From NCBI GenBank assembly GCA_001870995.2, contig MLAV02000012.1:137451-201450 (forward strand): a stretch of DNA of 64,000 nucleotides, written 5' to 3'. The stretch is from Chitinophaga sp. CB10 (GTDB lineage Bacteria > Bacteroidota > Bacteroidia > Chitinophagales > Chitinophagaceae). The notes under the pieces are model-generated. The model had not been told where the DNA came from. It was given only the letters and a program-made list of their open reading frames with translations, and did no database searches. The translations under genes and the position numbers were made by a program. Positions 50,220 to 59,392 of this stretch are shown piece by piece. Each line of letters opens with the position of its first letter. Position 1 is the first letter of the stretch.

Positions 50220-52484
50220 TTAAATCTTCCTCTCCATTCCCAAATGCCTTCTCACCCCCTCGCCCGTCGCAGTTTCCCCGCGCTTCAACATCTCCTCCAC
50301 CGTCCCCTCAAACAACACTTCCCCACCATACTTCCCCGCACCCGGGCCTATGTCAATAATCCAATCCCCATGGGTAATCACATCCAGGTTATGTTCAATC
50401 ACAATCAAAGTATTCCCCTGATCTACCAACGCATCCATAAAATCCAGCAATAGCTGCGTATCGCTGGGATGCAGCCCTGTACTCGGCTCATCCAGCACAA
50501 TGATTTTATTGCGATGCTGCAGCTCCCTGGTCAATTTTAGCCGCTGCCGCTCGCCGCCTGAAAAGCTGTCCAACCGCTGCCCCAGGCTAAGGTAACTCAG
50601 CCCCAGTCTACACAACATCTCAAACGCCCCGGCGTATAATTCATCCGGCAGGAACGCCATTGCTTCCTCCACCGTCATGTCCATTACCTGTAAAATGTTC
50701 CTGCCGCGATAATGGTATTGCAGCACTTCCGGCTTAAATCCCGAACCGCCGCATACTTCACAGGGCTGCTCTATATCGTCCATAAATGCCAGGTCTATCC
50801 GCTCAACGCCCGTGCCCCGGCAGTTCTCACAGCCGCCCTCACTGTTCCTGCTGAATAACCTCGCAGAAACATGGTTGGCTTTCGCAAACCGCCCCCGCAG
50901 ATCATCTGACAGCCCGAGATAGGTAAGCAGGTTGCTTCGTACGCCCATGGCGGATAACGACTGGTCAATAATCGTTACCTCCGGGTAAATCGTTGGCAGT
51001 ACTTTATTAATAAGCGTACTCTTCCCGGAACCGGCAACGCCGGTAACCACCGTTAATACTTTCCGCGGAATTTTTACGCTGACATTTTTAAGATTATGCA
51101 AATGGGCGTTCTTTATCTCCAGGTAGCCATCTGCCCGCCGCCGGCTGTACCTGGCCCTTGGCTGCTGCGCAAAGTACTGACCTGTTTTTCCCGTCGAATG
51201 CTTCAACCCCTCAAACGTCCCCTCATACACAATCTCCCCTCCATGCTTGCCGGACAATGGCCCCATGTCAATCACCCAATCCGCGATCCGGATAAGGTCC
51301 GGATCATGCTCCACCATCAGTACCGAATTCCCCTTATCCCTGATCCGCCGGATGATCGCAGCAATATGTTGCAGGTCCTTCGGATGCAACCCTATGCTGG
51401 GCTCGTCAAAAATATACAGCAGGTCCGTCAGGTTGTTGCCAAGGTTCTTAACCATCTTTATCCGCTGACTCTCACCACCCGAAAGCGTATCCGTCCTCCT
51501 GTCCAATGTCAGGTACTGCAGCCCTATGTCTATCATATGTTGCAGCTTCTTCTTCAGCTCCGCTACAATAGTGCCATAGGCGCCGGCGTCCAGGGACGCT
51601 ACAAATGCCAGCAACTCGTCGGCGGACAATCGCGCACAATCCGCAATGTCCATTCCCCTGATCTTGCAACTCAGCACTTCTTCGTTTAGCCGCTTGCCGT
51701 TACAGGCCGGGCAGCTCCTGGTAATAATAACATGTTTCAACGCCTCCTTACGCGTGATGTTTTCCCTGGACTCCTTCTTCAGGAACGCTTTTTCTATCCG
51801 CGGTATCACCCCTTCGTACTTCACCGTCTTCCCCCACTCCCTATGCGGCCGCTTCGGTTTATGCTCCGGGGCGTGCAACAGCATTTCCAGCTCCTCCGCG
51901 GAATAGTCCTTCAATGGTTTATCATTATCAAAATAGCCGGATAACGTATATCGCGTCAGCCGCCAACCGCCCGGCTGAAACGTGGGAAACCGGATCGCGC
52001 CTTCGTTGAGCGACTTCCCCCGGTCAATCAACGCATCCACATTCACCGTCTGCACAAATCCCAACCCCTCGCAAGCAGGACACATTCCCACCGGGTTATT
52101 AAACGAAAACACATTCGAATACCCGACGAAAGGCTTCCCCATCCTGGAAAACAGCAGCCTCAGAGAGGCATATACATCCGTGGCCGTCCCCACGGTCGAC
52201 CTCGCACTGCCTCCCAGCCGCTTCTGGTTGATGATGATCGGCACATTCAGGTTTTCAATCTTCTCTACATCCGGCACGCCAATATGCTGCAAACGGTTCC
52301 TCAAAAAACTGCCCTGCGTTTCGTTGAACTGCCGCTGCGCCTCCGCGCCAATCGTCTCAAATACAAGGGACGACTTCCCCGAGCCGGATACGCCCGTGAA
52401 AACCACTATCTTGTTCTTCGGTATTGCAACTGAAATGTTCTTCAGATTATTTTGCCTCGCATGAGTGATGGTAATCTGCTTCAT
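50220..52484 (-). CDS. UvrA-like ABC ATPase without UvrB-binding domain (drug-resistance/UvrA2 type)
   Basis: This 754-residue tandem ABC protein has two Walker A motifs (TGVSGSGKSS near residue 31; TGVAGSGKST near 480), two LSGGE/FSGGE signatures and two Walker B segments (LLYIFDEPSIGLHP, IIVLDEPSTGLHP). CxxC zinc modules are CPACEGLGF, CPACNGKRL, CENCRGTG and CEVCGGSGF. At 754 residues it is about 190 shorter than housekeeping UvrA and lacks the UvrB-interaction region, as in UvrA2/DrrC-like proteins implicated in resistance to DNA-intercalating drugs. It is divergent from a MarR regulator 47 bp away, with a shared palindromic operator, so it is probably drug-inducible. Confidence 0.92.
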   Translation of the reverse strand: MKQITITHARQNNLKNISVAIPKNKIVVFTGVSGSGKSSLVFETIGAEAQRQFNETQGSFLRNRLQHIGVPDVEKIENLNVPIIINQKRLGGSARSTVGTATDVYASLRLLFSRMGKPFVGYSNVFSFNNPVGMCPACEGLGFVQTVNVDALIDRGKSLNEGAIRFPTFQPGGWRLTRYTLSGYFDNDKPLKDYSAEELEMLLHAPEHKPKRPHREWGKTVKYEGVIPRIEKAFLKKESRENITRKEALKHVIITRSCPACNGKRLNEEVLSCKIRGMDIADCARLSADELLAFVASLDAGAYGTIVAELKKKLQHMIDIGLQYLTLDRRTDTLSGGESQRIKMVKNLGNNLTDLLYIFDEPSIGLHPKDLQHIAAIIRRIRDKGNSVLMVEHDPDLIRIADWVIDMGPLSGKHGGEIVYEGTFEGLKHSTGKTGQYFAQQPRARYSRRRADGYLEIKNAHLHNLKNVSVKIPRKVLTVVTGVAGSGKSTLINKVLPTIYPEVTIIDQSLSAMGVRSNLLTYLGLSDDLRGRFAKANHVSARLFSRNSEGGCENCRGTGVERIDLAFMDDIEQPCEVCGGSGFKPEVLQYHYRGRNILQVMDMTVEEAMAFLPDELYAGAFEMLCRLGLSYLSLGQRLDSFSGGERQRLKLTRELQHRNKIIVLDEPSTGLHPSDTQLLLDFMDALVDQGNTLIVIEHNLDVITHGDWIIDIGPGAGKYGGEVLFEGTVEEMLKRGETATGEGVRRHLGMERKI

Positions 52485-52490
52485 ATTCGT

Positions 52491-52531
52491 TAATTTTGCT
52501 AATAGTTAACAAAGTTAAGTATTAGCAAAAT
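52491..52531. promoter_or_regulatory. Shared MarR operator with divergent -7 elements
   Basis: ATTTTGCTAATA (52493-52504) and TATTAGCAAAAT (52520-52531) are perfect 12-bp inverted arms 15 bp apart. Inside lie a plus-strand TAATTTTG (52491-52498) and a minus-strand TAACTTTG (52517-52510), both perfect -7 elements. The right arm ends at the base before the MarR ATG. One bound MarR dimer could thus silence both genes. Confidence 0.75.
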
Positions 52532-52954
52532 ATGGACCACACACGGAAAAAATTTTATGAAGTATTTACAGATTTGCAATGCTTCATGCTGGCTAATATG
52601 CAAAAAGGCGAGATCAACGGGGTAACAGCCACCCACTATAATATCATCGAATACGTCTACCGACACGACCGGTGCACCGGTAAACAAGTGGCGAAAGCCT
52701 TTGGCATCAGCGCACCTGCCATCTCGCGACAGCTAAAATTTCTTATCGCCAACGACCTTATCGAACAGGAGCAATCCGGAGAAGACCGCCGGGTATTCTA
52801 CCTCAGCGTGACGGACAAAGGCAGGTTCATTGTAGATAACTCGGAAAATTTCAGGGACAGGGTGGCACAAAAAGCGGGTAAAATCCTCACCAAAACGGAA
52901 CTAAAAAACCTGACTGCCCTCCTGTCAAAACTAATGCAGCATATGGACGCTTAA
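52532..52954 (+). CDS. MarR-family transcriptional regulator
   Basis: This 140-residue protein has the MarR winged helix: ITHYNIIEYVYRHDRCTGKQVAKAFGISAPAISRQLKFLIANDLIEQEQSGEDRRVFYLSVTDKGRF, including the DRR wing motif. Terminal helices form the dimer interface. It should repress itself and the divergent UvrA-like gene through the palindrome at 52493-52531 and release on binding a phenolic or drug-like ligand. The start codon directly abuts the operator arm, so the leader is very short. Confidence 0.95.
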   Translation: MDHTRKKFYEVFTDLQCFMLANMQKGEINGVTATHYNIIEYVYRHDRCTGKQVAKAFGISAPAISRQLKFLIANDLIEQEQSGEDRRVFYLSVTDKGRFIVDNSENFRDRVAQKAGKILTKTELKNLTALLSKLMQHMDA

Positions 52955-52976
52955 GAATTCTTCGTACCTTCGCACC

Positions 52977-53543
52977 ATGGGCTATATCAGGGAATATTAC
53001 GAACGCATCATCCAACTGCGGGAACCGGAATGGGAATTTATCGCCGCCCATTTCCAGCGAAGAGAATTTGCCAAAAACGATATCATCACCCGCCAGGGAG
53101 AAACAGAAAACTACCTCTCCTTTGTCGAAAAAGGCATCATCCGCTACTACATCCCCGGTGATGAAAACGAACTGACATTCGACTTCTGCTTTGATAAGGA
53201 ATTCACCTGCGCCTACAACTCCTTCCTCACGCAAACGCCGTCTGAATACGCATTGCAGGCTTTAACAGCCACCACCGTCTGGCAAATTTCCCATGCGGAC
53301 CTGCAGAAGGTTTACGCGCAAACCACGGCCGGCAACTATTTAGGCCGCTACGTAGCGGAAAAATTATTCCTCTCCAAAAGCAAAAGAGAATTATCCCTCT
53401 TAAAACATACCGCCAAAGAGCGTTATCTAAACCTGTTCCGCGAGCAGCCGGATATCCTCAAATGCATCCCCCTGAAATATGTCGCTTCTTATATCGGCAT
53501 TACCCCGCAAGGCCTCAGCCGCATCCGCCGGCAAATTAGTTAA
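52977..53543 (+). CDS. Crp/Fnr-family cyclic-nucleotide-binding-domain regulator
   Basis: This 188-residue protein has a cNMP-binding jelly roll (about 20-130, FAKNDIITRQGETENYLSFVEKGIIRYYI) and a C-terminal helix-turn-helix (IPLKYVASYIGITPQGLSRIRRQI). Arg and Glu of the canonical phosphate-binding cassette are not in the standard arrangement, so cAMP binding is doubtful. Proteins of this shape are common in Bacteroidota as redox or stress regulators. It lies 22 bp downstream of the MarR gene on the same strand and may be co-transcribed. Confidence 0.92.
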   Translation: MGYIREYYERIIQLREPEWEFIAAHFQRREFAKNDIITRQGETENYLSFVEKGIIRYYIPGDENELTFDFCFDKEFTCAYNSFLTQTPSEYALQALTATTVWQISHADLQKVYAQTTAGNYLGRYVAEKLFLSKSKRELSLLKHTAKERYLNLFREQPDILKCIPLKYVASYIGITPQGLSRIRRQIS

Positions 53544-53614
53544 CATAGGTTCATTGCCTGCAACTTTCATTCTTTGGAACTTTGCAAAAAATTCAAAGCA
53601 CAAAATTCCAAAGC

Positions 53615-54187
53615 ATGAAACGACCCATACTGGCATACGGCCATAGCATCCTGAAACAGCCATGCCACGAAATTGACCGGGATTACCCCCAGCTGAACAC
53701 CCTCATTGCGGACATGTGGGAAACCATGAAAAACGCCAATGGATGCGGATTAGCCGCCCCGCAGATCGGTCTTCCCATCCGCCTGTTTATTGTCGACAGC
53801 CAGTCTACTTTCGAAGCAGCGGATCACAGCGACTATTTCGCGCCAGGCGATACCGGCATCACCGAAACCTTTATCAACGCTACCATCCTTTCCCGCTCAG
53901 CGGACGCCTGGGAAGACGAAGAAGGATGCCTCAGCATCCCCAACTTACAATACCCCGTCAAACGGCCATGGACCATCACCATCCAATACTACAACGGGCA
54001 GTTTGAACAGCAGGTCCGCACCTTCAGCGGCGCTACCGCCCGTATGATACAACATGAATACGACCATACGGAAGGCATCCTGTACCTGGATTACCTGAAG
54101 CCGCTCGCCAGAAAGCTCATGGCCTCCAAACTGCAACGGATTATGAAAGGGCAAATCACCCCGCGTTATCCCATGAAGTTCCCGTAA
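53615..54187 (+). CDS. def: Peptide deformylase
   Basis: This 190-residue protein starts at the ATG at 53615 (MKRPILAYGHSIL); the extra upstream codons need a TTG. All three PDF motifs are complete: GCGLAAPQIG (residues 43-52), EEGCLSIP with metal ligand Cys105, and QHEYDHTEG with His147, Glu148 and His151. It removes the formyl group from nascent proteins using Fe2+ or Ni2+. The location among accessory genes suggests this may be a second copy besides a housekeeping def, which cannot be judged here. Confidence 0.96.
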   Translation: MKRPILAYGHSILKQPCHEIDRDYPQLNTLIADMWETMKNANGCGLAAPQIGLPIRLFIVDSQSTFEAADHSDYFAPGDTGITETFINATILSRSADAWEDEEGCLSIPNLQYPVKRPWTITIQYYNGQFEQQVRTFSGATARMIQHEYDHTEGILYLDYLKPLARKLMASKLQRIMKGQITPRYPMKFP

Positions 54188-54200
54188 AAAAGGGAATACC

Positions 54201-54794
54201 CTAAATGGTAATATTCCCCGTCACTACTTTCCCTTCCCGCTTGTAATTCAGCACCACCACGCCTTTTGACGTTACCTGGCTGTTGACCAGTTTCAACGCT
54301 GCCGGCGCAATGCCGTTTTCAAACAGCTTCTTACCCTGGCCCAGGATCAGGGGATAAATTTTCACACGCAGCTCATCCACCAGGTCGTGCTGCAACAACA
54401 GCTGCGTCAGTTCGCTGCTGCCCCATACGTGAATATCGCCGCCATCGCTTTGCTTCAGCGCCTGTATATCAGAAAGGCCCTTCAGGAAAACGCTCTTATT
54501 CCAGTCGGAATGATCGCGGGTGGTAGACAATACGTATTTCGTACCCGCGTTAATTCCCGGCCAGAAGTCGTTATGGTTGGGCCAGTAAGATTCAAAAATA
54601 TCAAAGGTTTTCCGGCCCAGCAGGTACTCAGCCGGCTTGAGTTCTTCCTGCATAATTTTGCCGAAATCCTCGTCCCCATAGGAAGCCGTCCAGCCGCCAA
54701 ATTGGAAGCCGCCTGATAAATCTTCATCGGGTCCACCAGGGGCTTGCATAACGCCATCCAGGGTAAGCATAGACATTACTATAATCTTTCTCAT
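54201..54794 (-). CDS. Dihydrofolate-reductase-like (RibD C-terminal domain) protein
   Basis: This 197-residue protein has the RibD-C/DHFR fold: MRKIIVMSMLTLDGVMQAPGGPDED at the N-terminus, AEYLLGRKTFDIFESYWP, the GGDIHVWGSSELTQLLLQHDLVDELRVKIYPLILGQGKKLF core. These stand-alone RibD-C proteins bind NADPH, but true DHFR activity is not implied. It is convergent with def (13 bp apart) and followed upstream by a second gene of the same family, pointing to an old tandem duplication. Confidence 0.9.
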   Translation of the reverse strand: MRKIIVMSMLTLDGVMQAPGGPDEDLSGGFQFGGWTASYGDEDFGKIMQEELKPAEYLLGRKTFDIFESYWPNHNDFWPGINAGTKYVLSTTRDHSDWNKSVFLKGLSDIQALKQSDGGDIHVWGSSELTQLLLQHDLVDELRVKIYPLILGQGKKLFENGIAPAALKLVNSQVTSKGVVVLNYKREGKVVTGNITI

Positions 54795-54827
54795 TTTTTG
54801 CTGTTTATGATGATTAGGAAGGTAATT

Positions 54828-55415
54828 TTAAACGTGATAGGTATGCGCTACAATACCGCCGGGAAACGCTTTTACGTCCGCCAGCTTGAGGTCCAGCGGC
54901 TGCGCAAGTCCGTTGAAGATCGGCAGCCCTGCGCCCAGTACCAGCGGATGAATGATCAACCGGTATTCGTCAATTAGCCCGGTCGCAATCAGGTTGCGCA
55001 TGAAACCCGCGCCGCCGGCGGCATAGATAGGATTGCCGGGTTCCGATTTCAATTGGCGGACATGCGTAGCCAGGTCCCCGGTCAAAACCCTTGCACCCGT
55101 CCACGTCGCGGCGGCCTTCGCCTGCTCGGGCGTTTCAGCAGGTATAGCCGGGATGGTAAAACCCTGCTGCGTAAAAACGGCTTTTGGCGTTTCGTTCATG
55201 GGCGCGGCAAACGGACCGGTGGCGGTGGGCCAATAGGGCGCCATTATTTCGAACGACTTCCGGCCCATGATGATCAGGCCGGCCTCCCGGCATTGCGCCA
55301 CAGCCCAGGCCCTGGACGTTTCGTCGGAAGCTTTGTGGATCCAGTCAGCCCGGCCATCTGGTCCGCTTACAAAACCATCCGCGGATATCGACATTTGCAT
55401 GATTAACTTTCGCAT
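54828..55415 (-). CDS. Dihydrofolate-reductase-like (RibD C-terminal domain) protein, tandem paralogue
   Basis: This 195-residue protein has the same fold as its neighbour at 54201-54794: MRKLIMQMSISADGFVSGPDGRADW, LIIMGRKSFEIMAPYWP, AAGGAGFMRNLIATGLIDEYRLIIHPLVLGAGLPIFNGL. Identity with the neighbour is limited to motif positions, so any duplication is old. It is presumably an NADPH-dependent reductase of unknown substrate. The two genes are 33 bp apart on the same strand and likely form one unit. Confidence 0.9.
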   Translation of the reverse strand: MRKLIMQMSISADGFVSGPDGRADWIHKASDETSRAWAVAQCREAGLIIMGRKSFEIMAPYWPTATGPFAAPMNETPKAVFTQQGFTIPAIPAETPEQAKAAATWTGARVLTGDLATHVRQLKSEPGNPIYAAGGAGFMRNLIATGLIDEYRLIIHPLVLGAGLPIFNGLAQPLDLKLADVKAFPGGIVAHTYHV

Positions 55416-55529
55416 CGCTTAGAATTGTATCCCAAATGTAGGACGGCATTTTTGAACAAATGCTGGGCTAAAATGACAATCTAAGGTGGTGTTTGCGACG
55501 CAGTCAATCTCCTAACGTCAACGCCTGTA

Positions 55530-55967
55530 TCACCCGCCCTTTTCCAGCACCCGCTTCATACTATCCAACATCATCTGCCAGTTCTTTGCCGATTCCTCCC
55601 GCCCCTGCTCCGTTGCATTGCCATCCTGCTCCAGCGTCACCCGCGTCTGCTCCCCATCAGCCGCCAGCCGGATCGTTACCGTGTGGTAATTCTCCGGGCT
55701 GTCCTCCATCCCCGACGCCCCGCTGAAATGCGTGTACTGCAGCTGCTTCCCGGGCTGCAACGCGGTAATTTTTCCTTTGTCCTCGTAAGGTTTCCCCTTC
55801 CATTCGCCCCGCCACACAATCGCGCTGCCTTCCTGCCAATCCGTTTCCACCGTCGTCCCAAACATATACTGCTGAATCGTCGCAGGGTCCGTCAACGCCC
55901 GCCAAACTTCCTGTACGCCCGCCTCTATGCGGACTTCCGCCTTCGCAATCAGATTTTTGTTTTCCAT
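55530..55967 (-). CDS. SRPBCC/AHSA1-domain protein
   Basis: This 145-residue protein has the AHSA1 pattern: AKAEVRIEAGVQEVWRALTDPATIQQYMFGTTVETDWQEGSAIVWRGEWKGKPYEDKG followed by LQYTHFSG and a C-terminal helix (NWQMMLDSMKRVLEKGG). It is a ligand-binding fold without identifiable catalytic residues. No ArsR partner sits next to it, unlike the SRPBCC gene at 16288. It is upstream of the RibD-C pair on the same strand, 114 bp apart. Confidence 0.9.
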   Translation of the reverse strand: MENKNLIAKAEVRIEAGVQEVWRALTDPATIQQYMFGTTVETDWQEGSAIVWRGEWKGKPYEDKGKITALQPGKQLQYTHFSGASGMEDSPENYHTVTIRLAADGEQTRVTLEQDGNATEQGREESAKNWQMMLDSMKRVLEKGG

Positions 55968-56144
55968 AATTCAGTTTTTGAAATCCATACCTCAAAAATT
56001 AAACCTCAGGTATGGAATAATTTTTTTAAGGTAGTCGCCTGCAGGATTCCTATGTAGCATCCTTGCGTCGCACTCTTCAACTGTTGTGGGTCTGTTGGAC
56101 GGAAAGAATGTTACCACGCATATACGACTCCTACAAGAAAAATT

Positions 56145-56158
56145 TGCAAACGATTGCA
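56145..56158. promoter_or_regulatory. LacI/CcpA-type operator upstream of PUL3
   Basis: TGCAAACGATTGCA fits the LacI-family consensus TGNAANCGNTNNCA at every fixed position and has perfect TGCAA/TTGCA arms around a central CG. It lies about 220 bp ahead of the SusC3 start. No LacI gene is in the window, so the regulator would be encoded elsewhere. The rest of the gap 55968-56365 contains AT-rich leader sequence with four copies of CTGATA (56246, 56261, 56289, 56303) and no gene. Confidence 0.55.
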
Positions 56159-56365
56159 GAATGATGAATTTTCATTATTTTGTCCCGGAAGAACCTGAGC
56201 TGTGAACCCGTTTAAAACCGTATTTAAAAACCATATTTAAAAAAACTGATAAACTAAAAGCTGATACGCAACACTAATCAGCTCTATACTGATAAGCTAT
56301 AACTGATAAGTCCAAAATCTGAAACAGAACCCGGCCGTTCATTTTAAAATTCCAAATCTGACGTT

Positions 56366-59300
56366 ATGAAAAATTCATTTCCACGTTATCTATGTCTGAT
56401 AGCATGCCTGCTATGCTACCATTTTTCCCGCGGTCAAGGCAAACCCGTTACAGTGGAAGGTAACGTACTGGACGCGCAACAAACGCCCCTCGTGGGAGTA
56501 ACCGTCGCCGTTAAAGGCAAAAACACGGGCACCCAAACGGACGTAAAAGGGCACTACCGACTGCAACTGGCAGACCCTGCCAACGCCACGCTCGTATTTA
56601 CCTTCATCGGGTTCGCCACGCACGAAGAACCCGTCAAAGGTCGTACAGCCGTGTCCGTTATCCTCGGCGAGGACCGTAAAAAACTCGACGAAGTAGTGGT
56701 AGTCGGCTACGGTCAGCAAAAGAAAAAAGACGTTACCGGCGCCATCTCCTCCGTCAGCGCCAAAGCCATCCAGGACGTGCCGGTGACCAACCCGCAACAG
56801 GCCCTGCAAGGCCGCGCACCCGGCGTGGAAGTCATCAACAACAGCTCCAAACCGGGGGATGAACCACAGGTGCGCATCCGCGGCTCCCGCTCCCTCAGGG
56901 CTGAGAATGATCCGCTCTACGTAGTGGATGGTATTCCTTACTCCGGCAGCCTGAACGACATCGGCACCGGCGTGATCCAATCCATGGACATCCTCAAGGA
57001 CGCTTCCGCCACCGCCATCTACGGCTCCCGCGGCGCTAACGGCGTCATCCTCGTTACCACACAACGGGGTAAGGAAGGCAAGCCCGTCGTATCCTACAGC
57101 GGCTCCTACGGCATCGTTCGCCAACTCGGCGAAACGGATATGATGAACGCCGCCCGCTTTATCGACATGCGCCGCGAAGCCAACCGCACCATCGGCAAGT
57201 ACGACGATAACAACCCGGATGCTTCCGACCAAAAAATCTTTAACGCCACCGAATACGCCAACATCAAAAAAGGCGTGGACGTTGACTGGCAAAAACTCAT
57301 GATCTCACAAGGTTACCAAACCAACCATGGCGTGAACGTCTCCGGCGGTTCGGACAACACCCGCTACAGCGTTGGCCTCGGTTACTTCAAAGACCAGGGC
57401 GTACTCAAACTCCAGAACTACGAACGCTATAACTTCAACGTAGCGCTGGATCAGCGTATAGGCAACCGCGTTAGAGTGGGCGCCAGCCTGCTCGGCGCAT
57501 ACAGCCTCCGCAACGGGGAAACGTATAACGGGATCGACAACGCGCTGAAAATGCTGCCCATCGCCGCGCCGTACGATGAGAACGGAAAACTCATCACCTA
57601 CCCCACGGGCGACAGCCAACAGCCTAACCCGCTGCTGGACTACGTCAGCGGCAACCGCGTGGAACTCATGAAACGGCTCCGCGTTTTCACCAGCCTGTTC
57701 GGGGAAGTAGAAATCGTCGACGGACTCAAATACCGCCTCAACGTGGGCCCGGATATACAATCCTATAACTACGGCATATTCCAGGGTAAAAACAATACCA
57801 ACCTGCTCATCGGCGGTGGCGACGCTACGGCCGCTAAAAGCAACGCTAACGTCATCGCCTATACGATCGAAAACCTCCTCACCTATAATAAACTGGTGAA
57901 GAAACATAATATAGGCGTCACCGGGCTTTACAGCGTACAACGGCAAACCACCGATATCGACGGTACCAACGTGAGAGGCATCCCCGTGGAATCCCAGCAG
58001 TACTTTAACCTGGGCCAGGCGCTCAACGTAACAGGGCTCAACAGCAGCCTCAGCTCCTGGACCATCCTCTCCTATATGGGCCGTATCAACTACGGCTTCG
58101 ACGACCGCTACCTCCTCACGCTCACCATGCGCGCGGATGGCTCCTCCCGCTTTGCGCCGGGTAAAAAATGGGGCTACTTCCCCTCCGTGGCCGTGGGCTG
58201 GAACCTTATCAACGAGCAGTTCCTGAAAGGCCAAAGCGTACTGGACAACCTGAAACTCCGCGCCAGCTACGGGCGTATAGGCAACACCGGTATTACGCCC
58301 TATGCAACCCAGGGCGCCCTGCAAAGGATTCCGTATTCTTTTGGCAACAAAGGCGTACTGGGCTATGTTCCGTCCGAACTCCGTAATCCGGACCTGACCT
58401 GGGAAACTACCACCTCGGCGGATATCGGGCTCGACTTCGGCCTTTTCAACGGCCGCATCACCGGCGTCATCGAATGGTATAACCAACGCACCACGGACCT
58501 CCTCATGCCGCAAACCCTGCCCTACAGCAATGGTTTCAACCAGGTGCTGATGAACCTCGGCGTCAGCCGTAACCGCGGCCTGGAAATCGGTATATCCGCT
58601 ACCGTGATCGATAACCCGAACGGCTTCTCCTGGAAAATGGATGTGAACTACTTCCGCAACCGCTCCCGGATTCTCTCCCTCGGCGATGGCAGAACCGCGG
58701 ACGTAGGCAACGCCTGGTTCGTAGGCCAGCCCACCTACGTGTATTACGACTTCAAAAAGATCGGCATCTGGCAGGATAAGGACGCCGCGCTGGCCGCCCG
58801 CTATGGCGTTAAACCCGGCGAAATCCGCCTGGAAGATGTGAACGGCGATACCGTCATCGACGCCAAAAACGACCGCCAGATCCTCGGCTCCCCTGAAGCC
58901 AAATGGCAGGCCGGTACCACGCAGCGCTTCTCCTACAAAGGCTTTGAGCTGTCCGTCGTAGCGTTTGCACGCTGGGGCAGCATGATCCGCAGCGACTTCT
59001 ACTCCAACTACAATACCCTCTTTGGCCGTTATAACAACCTCAACGTAGTTTATAACACGCCATCCACGCCGTCCAACGACTTCCCGCGGCCCAACGCCAA
59101 CCAGGAAAGGCCCAGCAACTACCAGTCGCTCAGCTATTTCGACGGCTCCTTCTTCAAAATCCGCAACATCACGCTCGCCTATTCCATGCCGGATAAACTT
59201 ATCCGCAACTGGTCCATGCAGGACCTCCGCTTTACCGTTGGCGTAAAACAACCGCTCATCCTGGCGCCCTACCGCCAGAAATGGAAAGGTATAGACCCGG

Positions 59301-59374
59301 AAGATGTGAATGTGATCGGTATCGATGCACCCGCCACCTGGATGCTCCAATTCGGTATTAACGCGAAGTTCTAA
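56366..59374 (+). CDS. SusC/RagA-family TonB-dependent transporter (PUL3)
   Basis: This 1002-residue protein has a signal peptide (about 1-24, HFSRGQ), a CarboxypepD_reg-like domain (about 28-110) and the SusC hallmark LDEVVVVGYGQQKKKDVTGAISSV. The plug contains PLYVVDGIPYSGS and ATAIYGSRGANGVILVTT, and the barrel ends in LQFGINAKF. It imports oligosaccharides with SusD3, encoded 18 bp downstream. Given the GH43 lipoprotein at the end of the locus, an arabinan-, xylan- or arabinoxylan-type substrate is plausible. Long antisense frames across this gene are codon-bias shadows. Confidence 0.95.
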   Translation: MKNSFPRYLCLIACLLCYHFSRGQGKPVTVEGNVLDAQQTPLVGVTVAVKGKNTGTQTDVKGHYRLQLADPANATLVFTFIGFATHEEPVKGRTAVSVILGEDRKKLDEVVVVGYGQQKKKDVTGAISSVSAKAIQDVPVTNPQQALQGRAPGVEVINNSSKPGDEPQVRIRGSRSLRAENDPLYVVDGIPYSGSLNDIGTGVIQSMDILKDASATAIYGSRGANGVILVTTQRGKEGKPVVSYSGSYGIVRQLGETDMMNAARFIDMRREANRTIGKYDDNNPDASDQKIFNATEYANIKKGVDVDWQKLMISQGYQTNHGVNVSGGSDNTRYSVGLGYFKDQGVLKLQNYERYNFNVALDQRIGNRVRVGASLLGAYSLRNGETYNGIDNALKMLPIAAPYDENGKLITYPTGDSQQPNPLLDYVSGNRVELMKRLRVFTSLFGEVEIVDGLKYRLNVGPDIQSYNYGIFQGKNNTNLLIGGGDATAAKSNANVIAYTIENLLTYNKLVKKHNIGVTGLYSVQRQTTDIDGTNVRGIPVESQQYFNLGQALNVTGLNSSLSSWTILSYMGRINYGFDDRYLLTLTMRADGSSRFAPGKKWGYFPSVAVGWNLINEQFLKGQSVLDNLKLRASYGRIGNTGITPYATQGALQRIPYSFGNKGVLGYVPSELRNPDLTWETTTSADIGLDFGLFNGRITGVIEWYNQRTTDLLMPQTLPYSNGFNQVLMNLGVSRNRGLEIGISATVIDNPNGFSWKMDVNYFRNRSRILSLGDGRTADVGNAWFVGQPTYVYYDFKKIGIWQDKDAALAARYGVKPGEIRLEDVNGDTVIDAKNDRQILGSPEAKWQAGTTQRFSYKGFELSVVAFARWGSMIRSDFYSNYNTLFGRYNNLNVVYNTPSTPSNDFPRPNANQERPSNYQSLSYFDGSFFKIRNITLAYSMPDKLIRNWSMQDLRFTVGVKQPLILAPYRQKWKGIDPEDVNVIGIDAPATWMLQFGINAKF

Positions 59375-59392
59375 CGCTCTAAAAAAATCTGT

